Source: Coffea arabica (lineage: Eukaryota; Streptophyta; Magnoliopsida; Gentianales; Rubiaceae). Taken from it: DNA of 64,000 nucleotides. The notes beneath the pieces are model-generated. The model saw only the letters and a list, made by a program, of their open reading frames with translations, had not been told where the DNA came from and did not search any database. Below are positions 46,641 to 64,000 of this stretch, one piece after another. The stretch is taken from positions 24,694,001 to 24,758,000 of the forward strand of contig NC_092312.1 in the NCBI RefSeq assembly GCF_036785885.1, given 5' to 3'. Numbering within the stretch: position 1 is the stretch's first letter; every line of letters starts with the position of its first letter. The position numbers and the translations under genes are program-made.

Positions 46641-47020
46641 TCTATTAACCAACTCGGCGTAACCTATTCTATCTTTTACTAATATTACTTTTTTGCATCT
46701 TGGAGGATCATATGAAAATGATCCTTCAGTCTCCACTGTTTTGCCTTACCAATAAAACTAAATCACAAATATTTTCTTCGCACCACAAACGTAGTCTAAT
46801 AAAGGCACTTACACTTACTGAATTCCTGAACTATAGATTCAAATTGAATACAGTTCGATCTAGACCCATGTAAATATACACTCTATTAACCAACTCAGTG
46901 TAACCTATTCGATCTTTCACTAATATGATTTTTTTGCACCTTGGAGGATCATATGAAAATGATTCTCTGATCTCCACTCTTTTGCCTCTCTAATAAAACT
47001 GAATCACCAATGCAAGTTTG
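46545..47020. repeat. 241-bp tandem duplication
   Basis: Two copies, about 46545-46785 and 46786-47020, share ACTGAATTC, GATTCAAATTGAA, AAATATACACTCTATTAACC (offset exactly 241 bp), CTTGGAGGATCATATGAAAATG and TCCACT. They are diverged at many positions. The repeat is non-coding. Confidence 0.85.
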
Positions 47021-47214
47021 TGGACATTTTTTGCCTAATTTTATAAATATTATTTATTGTAGATTCGATCGCTTATGTGATTCCAAACATGGATTTACAT
47101 TAACTATACTAAAATTAATTACATCGATAATAAAACAATCACGAACGAAATAATATGCAGTAGCAATAACTAATAGAATAACTAAACAAGCAAGAATTTG
47201 TCATTAAACATAAA

Positions 47215-47760
47215 ATTAACGGCAACTTATGCTATTACTATGTAATAATTTAATGATTCCTATTTAGTATTAATGAAACACTTATTACTATTTTTTATTC
47301 ACTATTACTAGTATTAATATTTCTAAATAATTACTACTACTTACTACTTTTTTTATTAATGAAGCCCTTGTTACTATTTTTTATTCACTATTACTAGTAT
47401 TATTATTACTAATATTTACTATGACTAGTATTACTATTACTATTTACTATTATTATTTATTATTATTATTAACTATTTACTAATTACTATTTACCATTTA
47501 TCCTCTTCTACTATTAACTAATTATTTTTACTATTATTATTACCGTTATTTTTCTTTACTGTTAATATTCACTATTACTATTGTTGCTATTACTATTTAC
47601 TTTTACTATTGCTATTACGATTTATTTTTACTGTTATTTTTGCTATTTACTTTTATTATTATTATTATTATTACTATTACTATTGACTTTTACTCCTTTT
47701 TTTTTAGTATTGACTGTATAGTACTTGTACGTAAGCTGTATGATGGGTTCTACTATTTAC
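47215..47760. repeat. Degenerate (TAT/TAC)n triplet-rich tract
   Basis: About 550 bp are built almost entirely from TTA, TAC, TAT and ACT words, such as TTACTATTATTATT and ACTAGTATTACTATTACT. This is an expanded and decayed trinucleotide microsatellite. Confidence 0.85.
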
Positions 47761-47992
47761 TTCTATTTTTTTTTAACTAGTCTAAGTTTTGACAATTCTA
47801 AACACGAAGTTATTAAATATAATTATTAGTAACTATTTGTATTAAATAGCAACATTAAGACATAAAAATATGTAAATCCTAAACATGAGCACTATTAATT
47901 AATAAACCATTCCTAATTTAACTAACTCAATTACTAATCAAATATAATAATTAACACTAATTAAATGTAATAAACTAATAAACAAACTAATA

Positions 47993-48321
47993 CTCCCTCC
48001 GTCCCGCTTTGATAGTCCTGTATTCCTTTTTTATCTGTCCCAAATTGTGGTCCACTTTCCAATTGAAGAATGTAGTTGTATTTTAATTTTCCTAAAATAC
48101 CCTTATTCAATGCAAGTAGTTGTTACTATAAACCTACCCCATTTAATGAGAATTGATTCTTTTTTTACCATCAATTCAAGTTCCCATAAAGTTATATCAT
48201 ATTTAATATAAGAGTATTTTAGGAAAATAGCAATCTAAATTTACTTTCCCAACAAAGTTAACTACTTTTTCTTAAACTGTGTGAAAAAAGAAACAGGACT
48301 ATCAAAGTGGGACGGAGGGAG
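47993..48321. mobile_element. Stowaway-type MITE (Tc1/mariner), 329 bp
   Basis: The terminal inverted repeats CTCCCTCCGTCCCGCTTTGA and the complement of the right end match over 26 bp with one mismatch. The element is flanked by the TA target duplication (47991-47992 and 48322-48323). It is non-coding. Confidence 0.93.
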
Positions 48322-48323
48322 TA

Positions 48324-54306
<5,983 letters not shown>

Positions 54307-55040
54307 GATTTGTAGTATTTACACAAGAAGAGGAGGTTCTCCTTCGCGATTGAAGTTTGAATGATAGAAACCATACTTCTTGGGGACTGAGCACTAATGT
54401 CATGTTTAGGCCAATATAGGGCATTGGCCTGTTGTATTACATTGTGAGTTGAATGTTATTAACTGTGCATGATGACCTGAGAGCACCTTGAATTGTACCA
54501 GTTCAAAATATTGATGAGTGATGGATCTTCATACCTAGAGTGATTTAAAGTTGAGGTCCTTCATGGTCATTGTCCGCCCTTGTAATCAAATTTTGAAGCT
54601 TCCTATTCATCATTTTGCTTATTTAGATGGTTACAATTTTCCCATATGAATCAATTGAATTGGTTAAATACTAGTCTTCAGAGACAATAGTTTGCAGATT
54701 GCAGACTATCAAGTACTATCAAATAGGACTGAGAAGTAGAGGAAAACCAACTTCTTACTTTTATTTTGTTGAAGGAAGTAGAAAACCAACTTTTAACACT
54801 TGAGTCATATGCTGCAGATCTTTATTATAGCATCAGAATAGGAACAAGAATGACCTTACCTCACATGTATATTTACCAAAAGAACTATTCCATCCCATTG
54901 AAGTATATGATGTATACGTGGCAAATTCAGGTGTAGTAAAAGAGATCATCAGCTATATTTGTGGGATCAGGATCTTGTTTACCACTTTCAGGATCCTCAT
55001 AAGAAACCTGTCCTTGATCATTCTTTTCCTCATTACTATC
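54307..55040. other. AUG7 3' flank up to the LINE fragment
   Basis: This stretch holds the AUG7 3' UTR and non-coding sequence. No other gene. A T-rich and ATG-poor stretch continues to the point where LINE reverse transcriptase similarity begins. Confidence 0.55.
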
Positions 55041-55431
55041 ACTGATTTCAGGAAAGGCCCTCTTTGCCATGCATCCTTACAAGGCCCCTGCGCCGGATGG
55101 TACGTTCCCTTTATTTTTTCAAAAAATTTGGAATATAGTTAAAAGAGAGGTGATTGATTTGGTTAGACAATTTTTCAAGGGAAATTTCTTGCCTAAAGCT
55201 ACAAATGAAACTCTGATCACCTTGATTCCAAAAAATGATGCCCCCCTTAATTTCAATCAGTTCAGACCCATTAGTTTATGTAATGTGGTCTACAAAATCA
55301 TTGCAAAAATCCTCATCAATAGGATGAAACCGCTCCTTCCAAATTGCATCAATCCCGCCCAATCTGTTTTTATCCCTGGTAGGCAAATCGTTGATAATAT
55401 CATTCTAGCTCACGAAAGCATTCATCACCTA
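55041..55431 (+). pseudogene. LINE (L1-type) reverse transcriptase, 5'-truncated, first part
   Basis: The translation ALFAMHPYKAPAPDGTFPLF, LITLIPKNDAPLNFNQFRPI, SLCNVVYKIIAKILINRMKP and FIPGRQIVDNIILAHESIHH is the N-terminal half of a plant L1-type reverse transcriptase. The endonuclease domain and first ORF of a full LINE are absent, typical of 5' truncation. At 55427-55431 the frame is cut by a 4.6-kb LTR-type insertion and resumes at 60048. A frame change just before ALFAM suggests an additional small indel. Confidence 0.88.
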
Positions 55432-58400
55432 TGTCGCGCCCCACTTTTTGATGGTGTAGGTGGAAGTGTGTGTGAACGTGTGTAGAAGTGAAAGAAAAGA
55501 CCGTGGGATTGTGAAATGCGACGGTTTTGGTCAAGTAAAGTTCAAAAGGATTTTTTTGTATGAAAAATGGAGTCGCCACTTGGTATAGAGTTAGGGTGTA
55601 CCAAGTCACCCAAAAAATGATTTTTTGTTTTTGAATGAAAAAGTAAACAAACCCTTTTTTGAAAAACTTTTAGGTCTACGTAACCAAAGAAAGGGATCGG
55701 GGGTCACGTTTGGTAAGGGAGAAGGCAAAGGCGGAACCTAAGGCACTCCCTTACCCTAGCCAAAGCTAGTTGCGTGACTTAGCCCCACGTTTCCTAATTT
55801 TCTACCCAAGGTATGTATCGCATGTTGGATATGACTAGATGAATGCGAAATGGAAAGGAAAATGCAAACCTAAATCTAAATGTCTCTTATGAGATTTTTG
55901 GTCCCAATCACATGGGTTTGTGATGGCCAATAGGAAGAATCTCATAGAGGTCATAGGAAAATGCAAATGAAGACTCAAATATGTGCAAGTGTGAAAATGT
56001 ATGAAGGATGCGAAATGTAAAAAAAAAGGTAAGTGCAAGTGTGCAAATGTGATAAAATAAAGGTGTTCGTGTGTAAATGGATGAAAAATAGAATAGTAGA
56101 TACATATAAGTGTAATTTTGAGTGCCATTTGTGAGGTGAGAAATAAATAAGTGATAAAAAGATGTTGAGAAAGTGTGGATTGAGAAAAATGAGAAAATGT
56201 GGTTAAAAGGTGAAGAGGTGATATAAAAAAGAATGCAAGTGTATGACCCTAAGGGGATGCATCAAGTCGGGCACGGGAAGGACTCCTAACTTTACGACTT
56301 TGATTTTCCCTTGGATTAGAAAAAAGAACTAGCGTGCTAAGACTATTGAGTAGCCACACTCGCTCGTTTCCCTTATCGAAAGGGGACACTCAAGCAAATG
56401 TACCCTATAACTAGTATGAAATGCAAAAATCCTAAAATGAGGGGAAAAGGGGTTTGAGGAGCATGCCAAATGATAAAAACTAAGAAAAATGCATGAAATG
56501 TAGTGAACATGCAAATATGCACTAACAAAAGGGGGACGGCCTATTGGGTCTAGCGTTGGACTAACCCATTCTATGAATTCCTACTAGCGTTGGACTAGTG
56601 GAAACGTACATTCATCCATCACATTCATTCATGGCTATGGAAAGCGAGTAGATATGCCAAACGCTCGTAAACATGTAGCACATAACACTTAGCATGCTCG
56701 ACTAGATGCAAAAGCCTAATAAAGCAAATTAACACATAGCCACAAAAGCAAGCAATCAAACTAATGGACCTATTACATTTGCTAGCTAGGCACACGTCTT
56801 CAATAGGTCTTCATCAAATGCCCTCCAAGCCCTATCTATTACAAGCCAAGAGGTGTACACATACCCCATAAAAGAATAATTTAACAAAAAGTAAAAGTAA
56901 ATGGAACAAAAGAAAGGAATTAAAGAAAGGTAAGGAAAGCAAAGTAGACATGCAATTCTCACTTAGCACGTTGGATCACATAGGAGATACCAAAAAGGGA
57001 TAAAAGAAGTTATACCTCCCCTGTTTGTCCAAATGAAGAAAAATGGCTTCAAAACAATAAAAAGGTCAAGATACCACTTTATTTGGGAAAATTAAAGAAA
57101 ATAAGCAAACACAAGCTCGCTTGATCATAAAGTTCACAAATTCATGCATTAAGTACCACCTAAACAAATGAAAGCAAACGAACAATCGAATTGCAAAGTT
57201 GAGGCTACCAAGGACTCAATTGCGAACGCTAACCAAGCACTCAAACCTAATCAAACACTTTTAGGAACTTCAAGGGTCCAGGGGCAAAGAAAAAGTCAAG
57301 CAAATTAATTAAGGACTCAATTGCAAAAGACTGGAATGTAATTTGGCCACAATGCGACAAAGGGAGACTTGGGGGGTCAAAGTGCAATTTTCAAAAATAG
57401 TTTCATGCAAAACTATGCAAAGCTACGTAAACATTGTCTGCAACAAGAACATTTACTGGTGAAGTTTTCTGCAATCCAAACAATGCCGCACCAGCTATCA
57501 ATCTCAACCAATTTTTGATCAAAAACTTTTCAACCCAAACACTCAAAATTTAATTTAAGCAACCTGACACACCATTCCAACATCCAAACAAACCAAAACA
57601 TAGAACGAAAAACACACAAATGCTTGAAGAAAAGTCCAGCAATCATTCGGCAACTGGAGTTGATCATTTTACAACAAGGTTGTGATCCTAGCTCAAGTGT
57701 TTAAAACCCAAATATGCAAACTCAACACCACTCACCCACTTCCCCTTCAACATCAGATTAAGCTAGCAAAAGAAAATGACCAAAACCAGCTTGTGTGGGC
57801 TGTTGCGAAAAAAAAAAAGAAAAACAGCAAATTATGAGTATGAAAACGCAGCAAAAGAAAAGACAAGAAATTCAGCAAGAGTTTCTGGAACAAAAACAAG
57901 CAGGCTGCTGCATTTTCCTTCTCAAACTAAGATTTCTTAATCACAGCCTTGATTCGAATTTTCCCAAATCAACATCATACATTCAAACTAAACAACCAAT
58001 TTCACTAAAAACAGAAAAATTTAGCAAGACATCATGCAAATCTGCCGCACAATAAGAAACCAAAGAGAACCTACAACTTGGATAGGAGCAACAATGTGGG
58101 AAAGAAACTAAAAGCACAAGAGATTGGGAAAGCAACCATGTATGATTGAAGTGAATGCGAAATTAAAACCAGAAACAACCCAAACATGAACTCAGATTCT
58201 GGTGGGAACCACTAAGAGTTAAGAATGCAGCTGCCACAGGCGTGAAAAATTGCAACAAAAAGGAGAAAAAGAAGAAGAAACTGGCGGCATGCCTATCTGG
58301 AAACATAAACTTTATGTAAAAAGATTCAGCAGCCAGTTTGTGATATGACGAAGACTTAGATAAACAGACCCACAGGAAGAAACTTGACCAAAACAAAATT

Positions 58401-60047
58401 TACAACTACTTCAGAAAAACCAACCCACACGTATCGATGCAACAAACTGAAAATTTCTGAACTTGCTGCAGCAAATTTATGCGCAAACAAACTCAGTTGA
58501 AACCATCTAAACTCAGGCAACAAGACCCCCAAACATTCTTTCCCATTTTTTTTGCCGACATGAAACCTTAAGATTTCAGCATACAAACAAGAATAACAAC
58601 ACAAACATGGGAATTTTCTGCTACATATGAACCCAGATGCCTTCTCGAATGAGCTAGCCATGAAAAATGTCATTTTTTCTGTTTAAAGTTAACATCTTGC
58701 CGCTAACCACAACCTAATAACAAAATCTAACAACAGCACCAAACAATCCTAAGCATTAAGGTAATGGACATGCATATAAACAGCAAAAGATCCCAACTTT
58801 GGGGTATAAACACAAGAATAATACAAGATGAAGCAAGCGGCAACCCACAGACGATGGAAGACATGCTTACCAACTTCGATCAACTAGAACTGACCAAAAC
58901 TCCTCTCATAAAAACCAAAAATGATATCTGAATACTAAAACTTAAATCCCAGGAAAAAGAAAGAGTTCTTACCGTAAGAAAGAAAAACTTGGTCGCCGAC
59001 GTAGTTGATGATTGAAGCTTTACTTCTCTGATGTCGTTCCTCTGTTTCTTCTTTGCCTCCTCCTCCCCTCTATTCTTGCCTTTCAGTTCTAATCTAGCCC
59101 ACCACTCTTGCGGTTTTCTTTCTCTGATTTCCCCTCCCCCAGTAACCTCACACGCCGCTAATCCTTTTCTCTGGTTTCTTCCCCTTGTTCCCGTCTCTCC
59201 CTTTTCGTTTCCCTCAAAACTCTCAGCCGTCGTCTATTCTTTTCGTGTCTTTCTTTTGCTGTTCTCCCCCCAATCTCCCCTTTATCTTACTTCTAACCTC
59301 ACAAAGCTGCCTTCTTTTTCTTCTGAAAAGCCTTTGTTGATCCTCTGTTTTTTTTTCCTCACCCTCTCAATCTTTCTCCCTCTTTGCGGCTGTCAACCCT
59401 CTCTCTCTTTTCTTGCCATCTCTTTCTTTATATACTGGAATCAAACACCCTAAATCCTCTGTCATTTCTTCTCTATTTGCAGCTGAAGGAGCTGCCTCAA
59501 AGTTCCCTTGCAAGCTGCGACCAAAACGCAGCTTGCATGCCGCGGTCCTCATTTTTTTTTTTTGAAACAAAATTAAAAATAACAAAAAACACTTTAATCA
59601 ATATTGGATGAAAAATAAATAAACTAGAAACAACAAAAAAAATGCAATTTCCAATTTTCTCTTTTTCATTTTCCATTTTCATCGTTTTTTTCATTTTTTC
59701 CAAGAAAGCAATGAATAAAACAAAAATAATTAAAACATATTTTTTTGAATGTTTTTCTTTTTCTTTTTTCTTTCCTTTTTCTAGAAACTCTACGCTAAAC
59801 TTAAAAACTTAAAAAAAACAAAACTAAAAACTAAAAACTAAAACTAAAAAATGAATAAAACTAATATGACAAATAAAAATAAATAGCAAATGAACTAGAC
59901 AAACTAAAAAGGTAAAATGAATAAAACTAAAATAAAATAACAACTAAAAGTGCAAAACAAACAATAATGAACTAAAATGCAAACAATCTAAAACAAAAAT
60001 CATGAAATAGATGCAACATACAAATTATTTAAAATTTGGTGTTTACA
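55432..60047 (+). mobile_element. 4.6-kb apparent solo LTR nested in the LINE
   Basis: The insertion begins TGTCGCGCCCCAC, ends GGTGTTTACA and is flanked by a perfect 5-bp duplication ACCTA (55427-55431 and 60048-60052). Removing it restores the LINE frame (HHL followed by [20 protein letters not shown]). No second terminal repeat, primer site or retroviral protein is visible in its 4616 bp. It is therefore best read as one very long LTR left after recombination. The start and the words GGAGTCGCCACTTGGTA and GTACCAAGTCACCC (near 55570-55610) resemble long LTRs of Tat/Ogre Ty3 elements; that lineage call is from memory and tentative. A pyrimidine-rich region (59030-59460) ends with TTTATATAC (59427-59435), a likely LTR promoter on +. 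Confidence 0.8.
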
Positions 60048-61735
60048 ACCTAAATAACAAGAGACGAGGTAAAGATGGCTATATGGCCTTGAAATTAGAC
60101 ATGTCAAAAGCCTATGATAGAGTGAAGTGGAACTTTATTGCTGCGGTGATGGCTAAAATGGGCTTCTGCCCTATTTTGATTAAATGGATTATCCCTTGCT
60201 TAAATTCAGTTTCATTTTCTTTCAATATCAATGGTGACAAAAAAGGCTATGTAGTTCCTTCTAGGGGCATTAGACAAGGGACCCCTTATCCCCTTACCTT
60301 TTCATTATCTGTGCTGAAGGCCTCTGTAGTCTCTTTAACCAAGCCTTGAAAAACAAAAGAATCTCCGGTCTGAAGCTGGCTAGGAACGCTCCAAGTCTGT
60401 CCCACCTTTTGTTTGCTGGCGATTCCTTGATTTTTTGTAAAGCAAATGTAGGTGAGATAAAGGAAATAAAGAGGATCCCGAAAGTCTATGAAACCGCATT
60501 AGGACAACAAATCAACTTGGAGAAATCAACGGCCCTTTTCAGCAAGAACACAAACAGACAGGTGTAGGAAGACATAATGAGGGAGCTGGAGGGGATCAAA
60601 GTAGTTGCTCAGGCCCTCAGGGTAAATACTTGGGACTTCCCCTTGTTATAGGACGGTCAAAAAATCAGATTATGAGCTTCATCCGGGAAAGTGTCAAAAA
60701 GAAAATTCAAGGTTGGGAAGGAAGATTGTTGAACTAAGCAGGAAAAGAAGTCCTCCTGAAGTCAGTAGCAATGGCCATGCCAGCTTATACTATGTCAGTT
60801 TTTAAATTGCCAAAGGGATTATGCAAGGAGTTAAGTTCCATCATGGCAAACTACTGGTGGGGTAGCGAAGGCAACAAGAGGAAAATCCATTGGATGAGCT
60901 GGTCCCATTTGACAAATATCAAAGAAAGAGGAGGATTGGATTTTAGGGACCTCGAGGATTTCAACATGGCCTTACTAGCAAAGCAAGTTTGGAAGTTCAT
61001 CACAAAACCAAACTTGCTTGTTAGTAAGATCATGAAAGCTAAATATTTTCCAAATTCTTCTATTTTACAGGCTACAAAGGCAGCAGGGGATTCATGGATT
61101 TGGCAAAGTATACACAGCTCTATAGGCCTTATAGAAGAGGGAAGTAGGAAGAATGTGGGAAACGGGGAAACAATCAACATCTGGGAGGATAGATGGGTTT
61201 CAAACTTGACAGGAGGTAAAATTCAATCAACCATACCTACCAACTGTGAAATCATCACGGTGAAGCAGCTGATCATGGGACAACAGTGGGATCCAGGTAT
61301 CATAAATAGGCTATTTTTGAAGAAGAGAGTGTAGCTATTCAAAGCATCCCTTTAAGCCTCTATGATGGCCGAGACAGAATAAGATGGAATCTCACAAGGT
61401 CGGAGATCTACTCAGTCAAGACAGGCTACTCTCTTTTAAAGGAAATGGCAAAGAACCATAGACCCAGCAAGTTGGATCAGGGTGGACAAAGCACAGAGCC
61501 AAGTAAAGAAATGATCTGGAAAAGACTTTGGGGACTCAACTTGAAGCATAAGATTAAGCACTTCATCTGGAAATGCCTCAATCAGACCCTTCCAACAAAT
61601 GAAGCAATTGCCACATGGATAGGGAAAGGATGCAATGTTTGCCGAAGATGTGGAGAAGATGTAGAAACAATTTGTCAAAATTTGAGTAAATTGACTGGAA
61701 TCGGCCCCTTTCCTCTTCCTGGCCCTTTCTATTAA
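60048..61735 (+). pseudogene. LINE reverse transcriptase, second part, decayed
   Basis: The reverse transcriptase resumes with [30 protein letters not shown] and the catalytic box LLFAGDSLIFC, where the canonical FADD has Asp replaced by Gly. It continues with QQINLEKSTALFS, GKYLGLPLVIGRSKNQ and the C-terminal WWGSEGNKRKIHWMSW, then a zinc-knuckle-type end, KHKIKHFIWKCLNQTLPTNE and CNVCRRCGEDVETI. At least four frame changes or stop codons occur (for example near 60289, 60567 and 61334). The element is dead. It was probably already 5'-truncated when inserted, and the 3' end is obscured by the copia element. Confidence 0.88.
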
Positions 61736-61744
61736 ATAAGAATT

Positions 61745-62002
61745 CCTGTACAATCTATTTTTGGTAAACCCCTATATACACTTGATTGATTGACCTAATA
61801 TACGGCTATTGTAACTGATTTTCTATTCTAGGTAAGAAATATATACAGATTTTAGCCATAATGTCTGTCATAATCTGCCATAATCTTTCCCATAATATCT
61901 GCCACAATCTTTCCCATAACCTCTGCCATATAATCTGCCATATAATCTGCCACAATCTTTCCCATAACCTCTGCCACAATCTCTGCCATTGATACCATTG
62001 AT
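61745..62002 (-). repeat. 3' LTR of the Ty1/copia element with internal tandem repeats
   Basis: The minus strand immediately after the polypurine tract holds short repeats of the type GGCAGAGGTTATGGGAAAGA and GGCAGATTATAT (plus coordinates about 61855-61995), then TGTATATATTTC, a likely TATA box. The exact ends are uncertain. The left edge may be the TGTACAATC near 61748. The opposite LTR lies beyond the window, so no target duplication can be checked. Confidence 0.55.
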
Positions 62003-62014
62003 ATCCCCCCTCAA
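62003..62014 (-). other. Polypurine tract of the copia element
   Basis: The minus strand reads TTGAGGGGGGAT. The polyprotein stop codon TGA (62011-62013) overlaps its start, as is usual in plant copia elements. Confidence 0.7.
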
Positions 62015-64000
62015 ATTGATGCTGGCTGATCAACAAGCATCAATTTGTCAACAAGAAAGTGATGACGATTTTTGGAGAGAGCTTTAGTAAACACATCCGC
62101 AATCTGGAGATCAGTGGGGATATGCGGAAGAAAGATGACCTGAGCATCATATGATTCACGAATAGAGTGACAATCCACTTCAATGTGTTTGGTACGCTCG
62201 TGAAATACTGGATTAGCAGCAATTTGAATTGCACTAGTGTTGTCGGCATGGAGCGGTGTAGACCCTTTTTGAGGAAACCTGAGCTCACCTAACAATCCAC
62301 GGAGCCAAACAATTTCAGAGCATGCAGAAGACATAGCACGATACTCAGACTCCGTAGAAGACTTAGACACCCTGTCTTGCTTCTTGCTTTTCCAGGAAAC
62401 GAGAGAAGTACCAAGGAATATGCACCAACCAGTAACTGAACGTCTAGTATCAGAACAACCAGCCCAATCAGCATCACTATATGCAATCAGGCGAATAGGA
62501 GAGTTTGCTGGAAAGAAAAGACCAAGAGAAGAAGTGCTTTTCAAATAGCGAACAATGCGGCGAACAGCTGCCAAATGAAGGTGCCGAGGTGCTTGCATAA
62601 ACTGACTAACTTGTTGAACAGTAAAAGAGATATCAGGGCGAGTAATAGTCAGGTAGTTTAGACTACCCACCAGCTGTCGATATAAAGACGGATCAGAGAT
62701 AAGATCACCTTCATCATGACGATATTTAACATTCACTTCCAAAGGGATATCAACGGATCGACCATCTTAAAGACCAGCCAAAGCAATTAACTCCCGAATG
62801 TATTTGTGCTGGTGTAAGAAAATACCGGTGGAATTAGAATATACCTCAAGACCTAAAAAATACTGTAAAGAACCCAGATCTTTCATATGGAAACAACGTT
62901 GAAGATGGTCTTGAAGTTGAGAAATCAATGCAGAATCAGTCCCGATAATAACAATATCATCAACATATACAAGAAGTATGACAATGCCTTTAGATGTCTT
63001 GCAAAGAAACAAAGAGGAATCATACTGGCTTTGGACAAAGGAGAAACCAAGAAGTGCGGAACGAAATTTATCAAACCAAGCACGTGGAGCTTGTTTCAAA
63101 CCATAGAGTGATCGTTTCAACTTACAAACATCACCTGAAGGTGTGGAGAATAACCCTGGTGGTGGAGTCATATAAATGTCTTCTTTCAGATCTCCATGTA
63201 AAAAGGCATTCTTAACGTCCATCTGTCGCAGTGACCATCCCTTAGAAGCAGCAATGGCAAGAACAAGTCGTACCGTAGTCATCTTTGCTACAGGAGCAAA
63301 TGTCTCCTCATAATTGATTCTATATTCCTGTCGATTACCAAAGGCCACCAATCTCGCTTTATGTCTATCAAGCGTTCCATCGGACCGTAATTTAATGGAA
63401 TAGACCCATTTACAGCCAATGGATTTTACACCAGTAGGACAAGGTACGATGTCCCAAGTATGATTCTCCAAAAGAGCTTGAAGTTCTTCGTCCATAGCTT
63501 TTACCCAACATGCATGTTTAATTGCTTGAGAATAAGAGGAAGGTACTGCAGTGTCAACTAAAGCGGCAGAGAAACCATACCTATCAGGAGGCTTGCTGAT
63601 ACGGGAAGATCGTCGTAGAGTCACAGAATCCTCAGAAGTGGTAGGCAGTGGAGCAGGATCGGGAAGGATTTCTAATGATGGAAGTCGTCGACGTTGATAG
63701 ACAATGCCAGGTCTAAATCGTTGAATTGGTGGAGAGATATCATCAAAGCTAGGAAGAACAACATTGTTGGAAGAAAAAGTGTGCTGCTGAAAATAGTACT
63801 CATGCTCAAAGAAAATGACATGTCGAGAGACACGCAAACGATTAGCAACAGCATCATAACATAAGAATCCTTTTTGAGTGGTGCTATAGCCCATAAAGGC
63901 ACACCGAACTGACTGAGCTGCAAGCTTGTAGCGCTCATGAGGTGGTAGGTGAACAAAACAAACACAACCAAATGTGTGTAGCATGTGATAATTAGGATGT
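62011..64000 (-). pseudogene. Ty1/copia polyprotein, C-terminal part, with one nonsense codon
   Basis: This is a partial frame that enters from the right window edge. In order it has the end of integrase (LHTFGCVCFVHLPPHERYKL), then reverse transcriptase (WVKAMDEELQALLENHTWDI, GCKWVYSIKLRSDGTLDRHK, RQMDVKNAFLHGDL, the catalytic LLVYVDDIVI) and RNase H (YSDADWAGCSDTRRS, KSSTESEYRAMS, ADNTSAIQIAANPVFHERTK), ending at a TGA at 62011-62013. An in-frame TAA at 62767-62769 between the two enzyme domains is the only break seen. All other motifs are intact, so the element is young or recently disabled. Gag and protease lie outside the window. Confidence 0.92.

Noticed and set aside
59031-59453. 140-codon open frame rich in Phe, Leu, Ser and Pro
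   Set aside because: It comes from a pyrimidine-rich part of the long LTR and has no recognisable domain.
61806-62036. Open frame with a repeated Trp-Gln-Arg-Leu-Trp pattern
   Set aside because: It is the translation of short tandem repeats in a copia LTR.

Overview
The window is nuclear DNA of a flowering plant, very probably a eudicot. It has spliced genes with GT-AG introns, a tau-class glutathione transferase, a DYW-class pentatricopeptide (PPR) gene, CDR1-like aspartic proteases, a plant B3-domain gene and the plant augmin subunit AUG7. These sit in AT-rich DNA full of plant LTR retrotransposons, LINEs and MITEs. The closest family cannot be fixed from sequence alone. The gag-only LTR element at 40.6-45.9 kb resembles the TR-GAG class described in coffee and other plants, which is only a weak hint of an asterid.

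Region by region. (1) 1-15.5 kb is a direct tandem duplication with a period of about 8.66 kb. Each unit carries a two-exon tau GST on + and an intronless PPR-DYW gene on -. Both GSTs look intact. The PPR gene is intact in the second unit (11925-14600) but is a pseudogene in the first (3404-6388), which has a nonsense codon, a 1-bp deletion, two short tandem duplications and a 220-bp miniature LTR retrotransposon (50-bp LTRs, tRNA-Met-type primer site, 5-bp target duplication). (2) 15.5-19.8 kb is gene-free and contains MITE-like and SINE-like pieces. (3) 19.9-30.3 kb is a cluster of three CDR1-like aspartic proteases on -. The middle copy is intact, the left copy is frameshifted and split by a 750-bp solo LTR, and the right copy is a 3' fragment. 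Several MITEs lie among them, including a hAT-type element with an 8-bp target duplication and a MULE-type element with a 9-bp one. (4) 30.7-36.1 kb holds a three-exon B3-domain gene on - with a long putative 5'-UTR intron. (5) 36.3-48.3 kb is repeats: a MULE-like TIR element, an unexplained more GC-rich island, a decayed MuDR-type transposase split by a complete young gag-only LTR retrotransposon, local tandem repeats and a Stowaway MITE. (6) 49.3-54.3 kb is the nine-exon AUG7 gene on +, reconstructed exon by exon to 338 residues. (7) 55.0-64.0 kb is nested transposons: a 5'-truncated decayed LINE split by a 4.6-kb apparent solo LTR, then a Ty1/copia element on - running off the window end.

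There is no operon-like organisation. The genes have unrelated cell roles: xenobiotic/stress conjugation, organelle RNA editing, extracellular proteolysis in defence, transcription, and mitotic microtubule nucleation. I found no convincing new multi-gene system. The strongest unusual signals are the 220-bp miniature LTR element, active-site-clustered divergence between the two GST copies, and the unequal fates of the duplicated PPR genes. Exon boundaries and repeat ends were read by eye.
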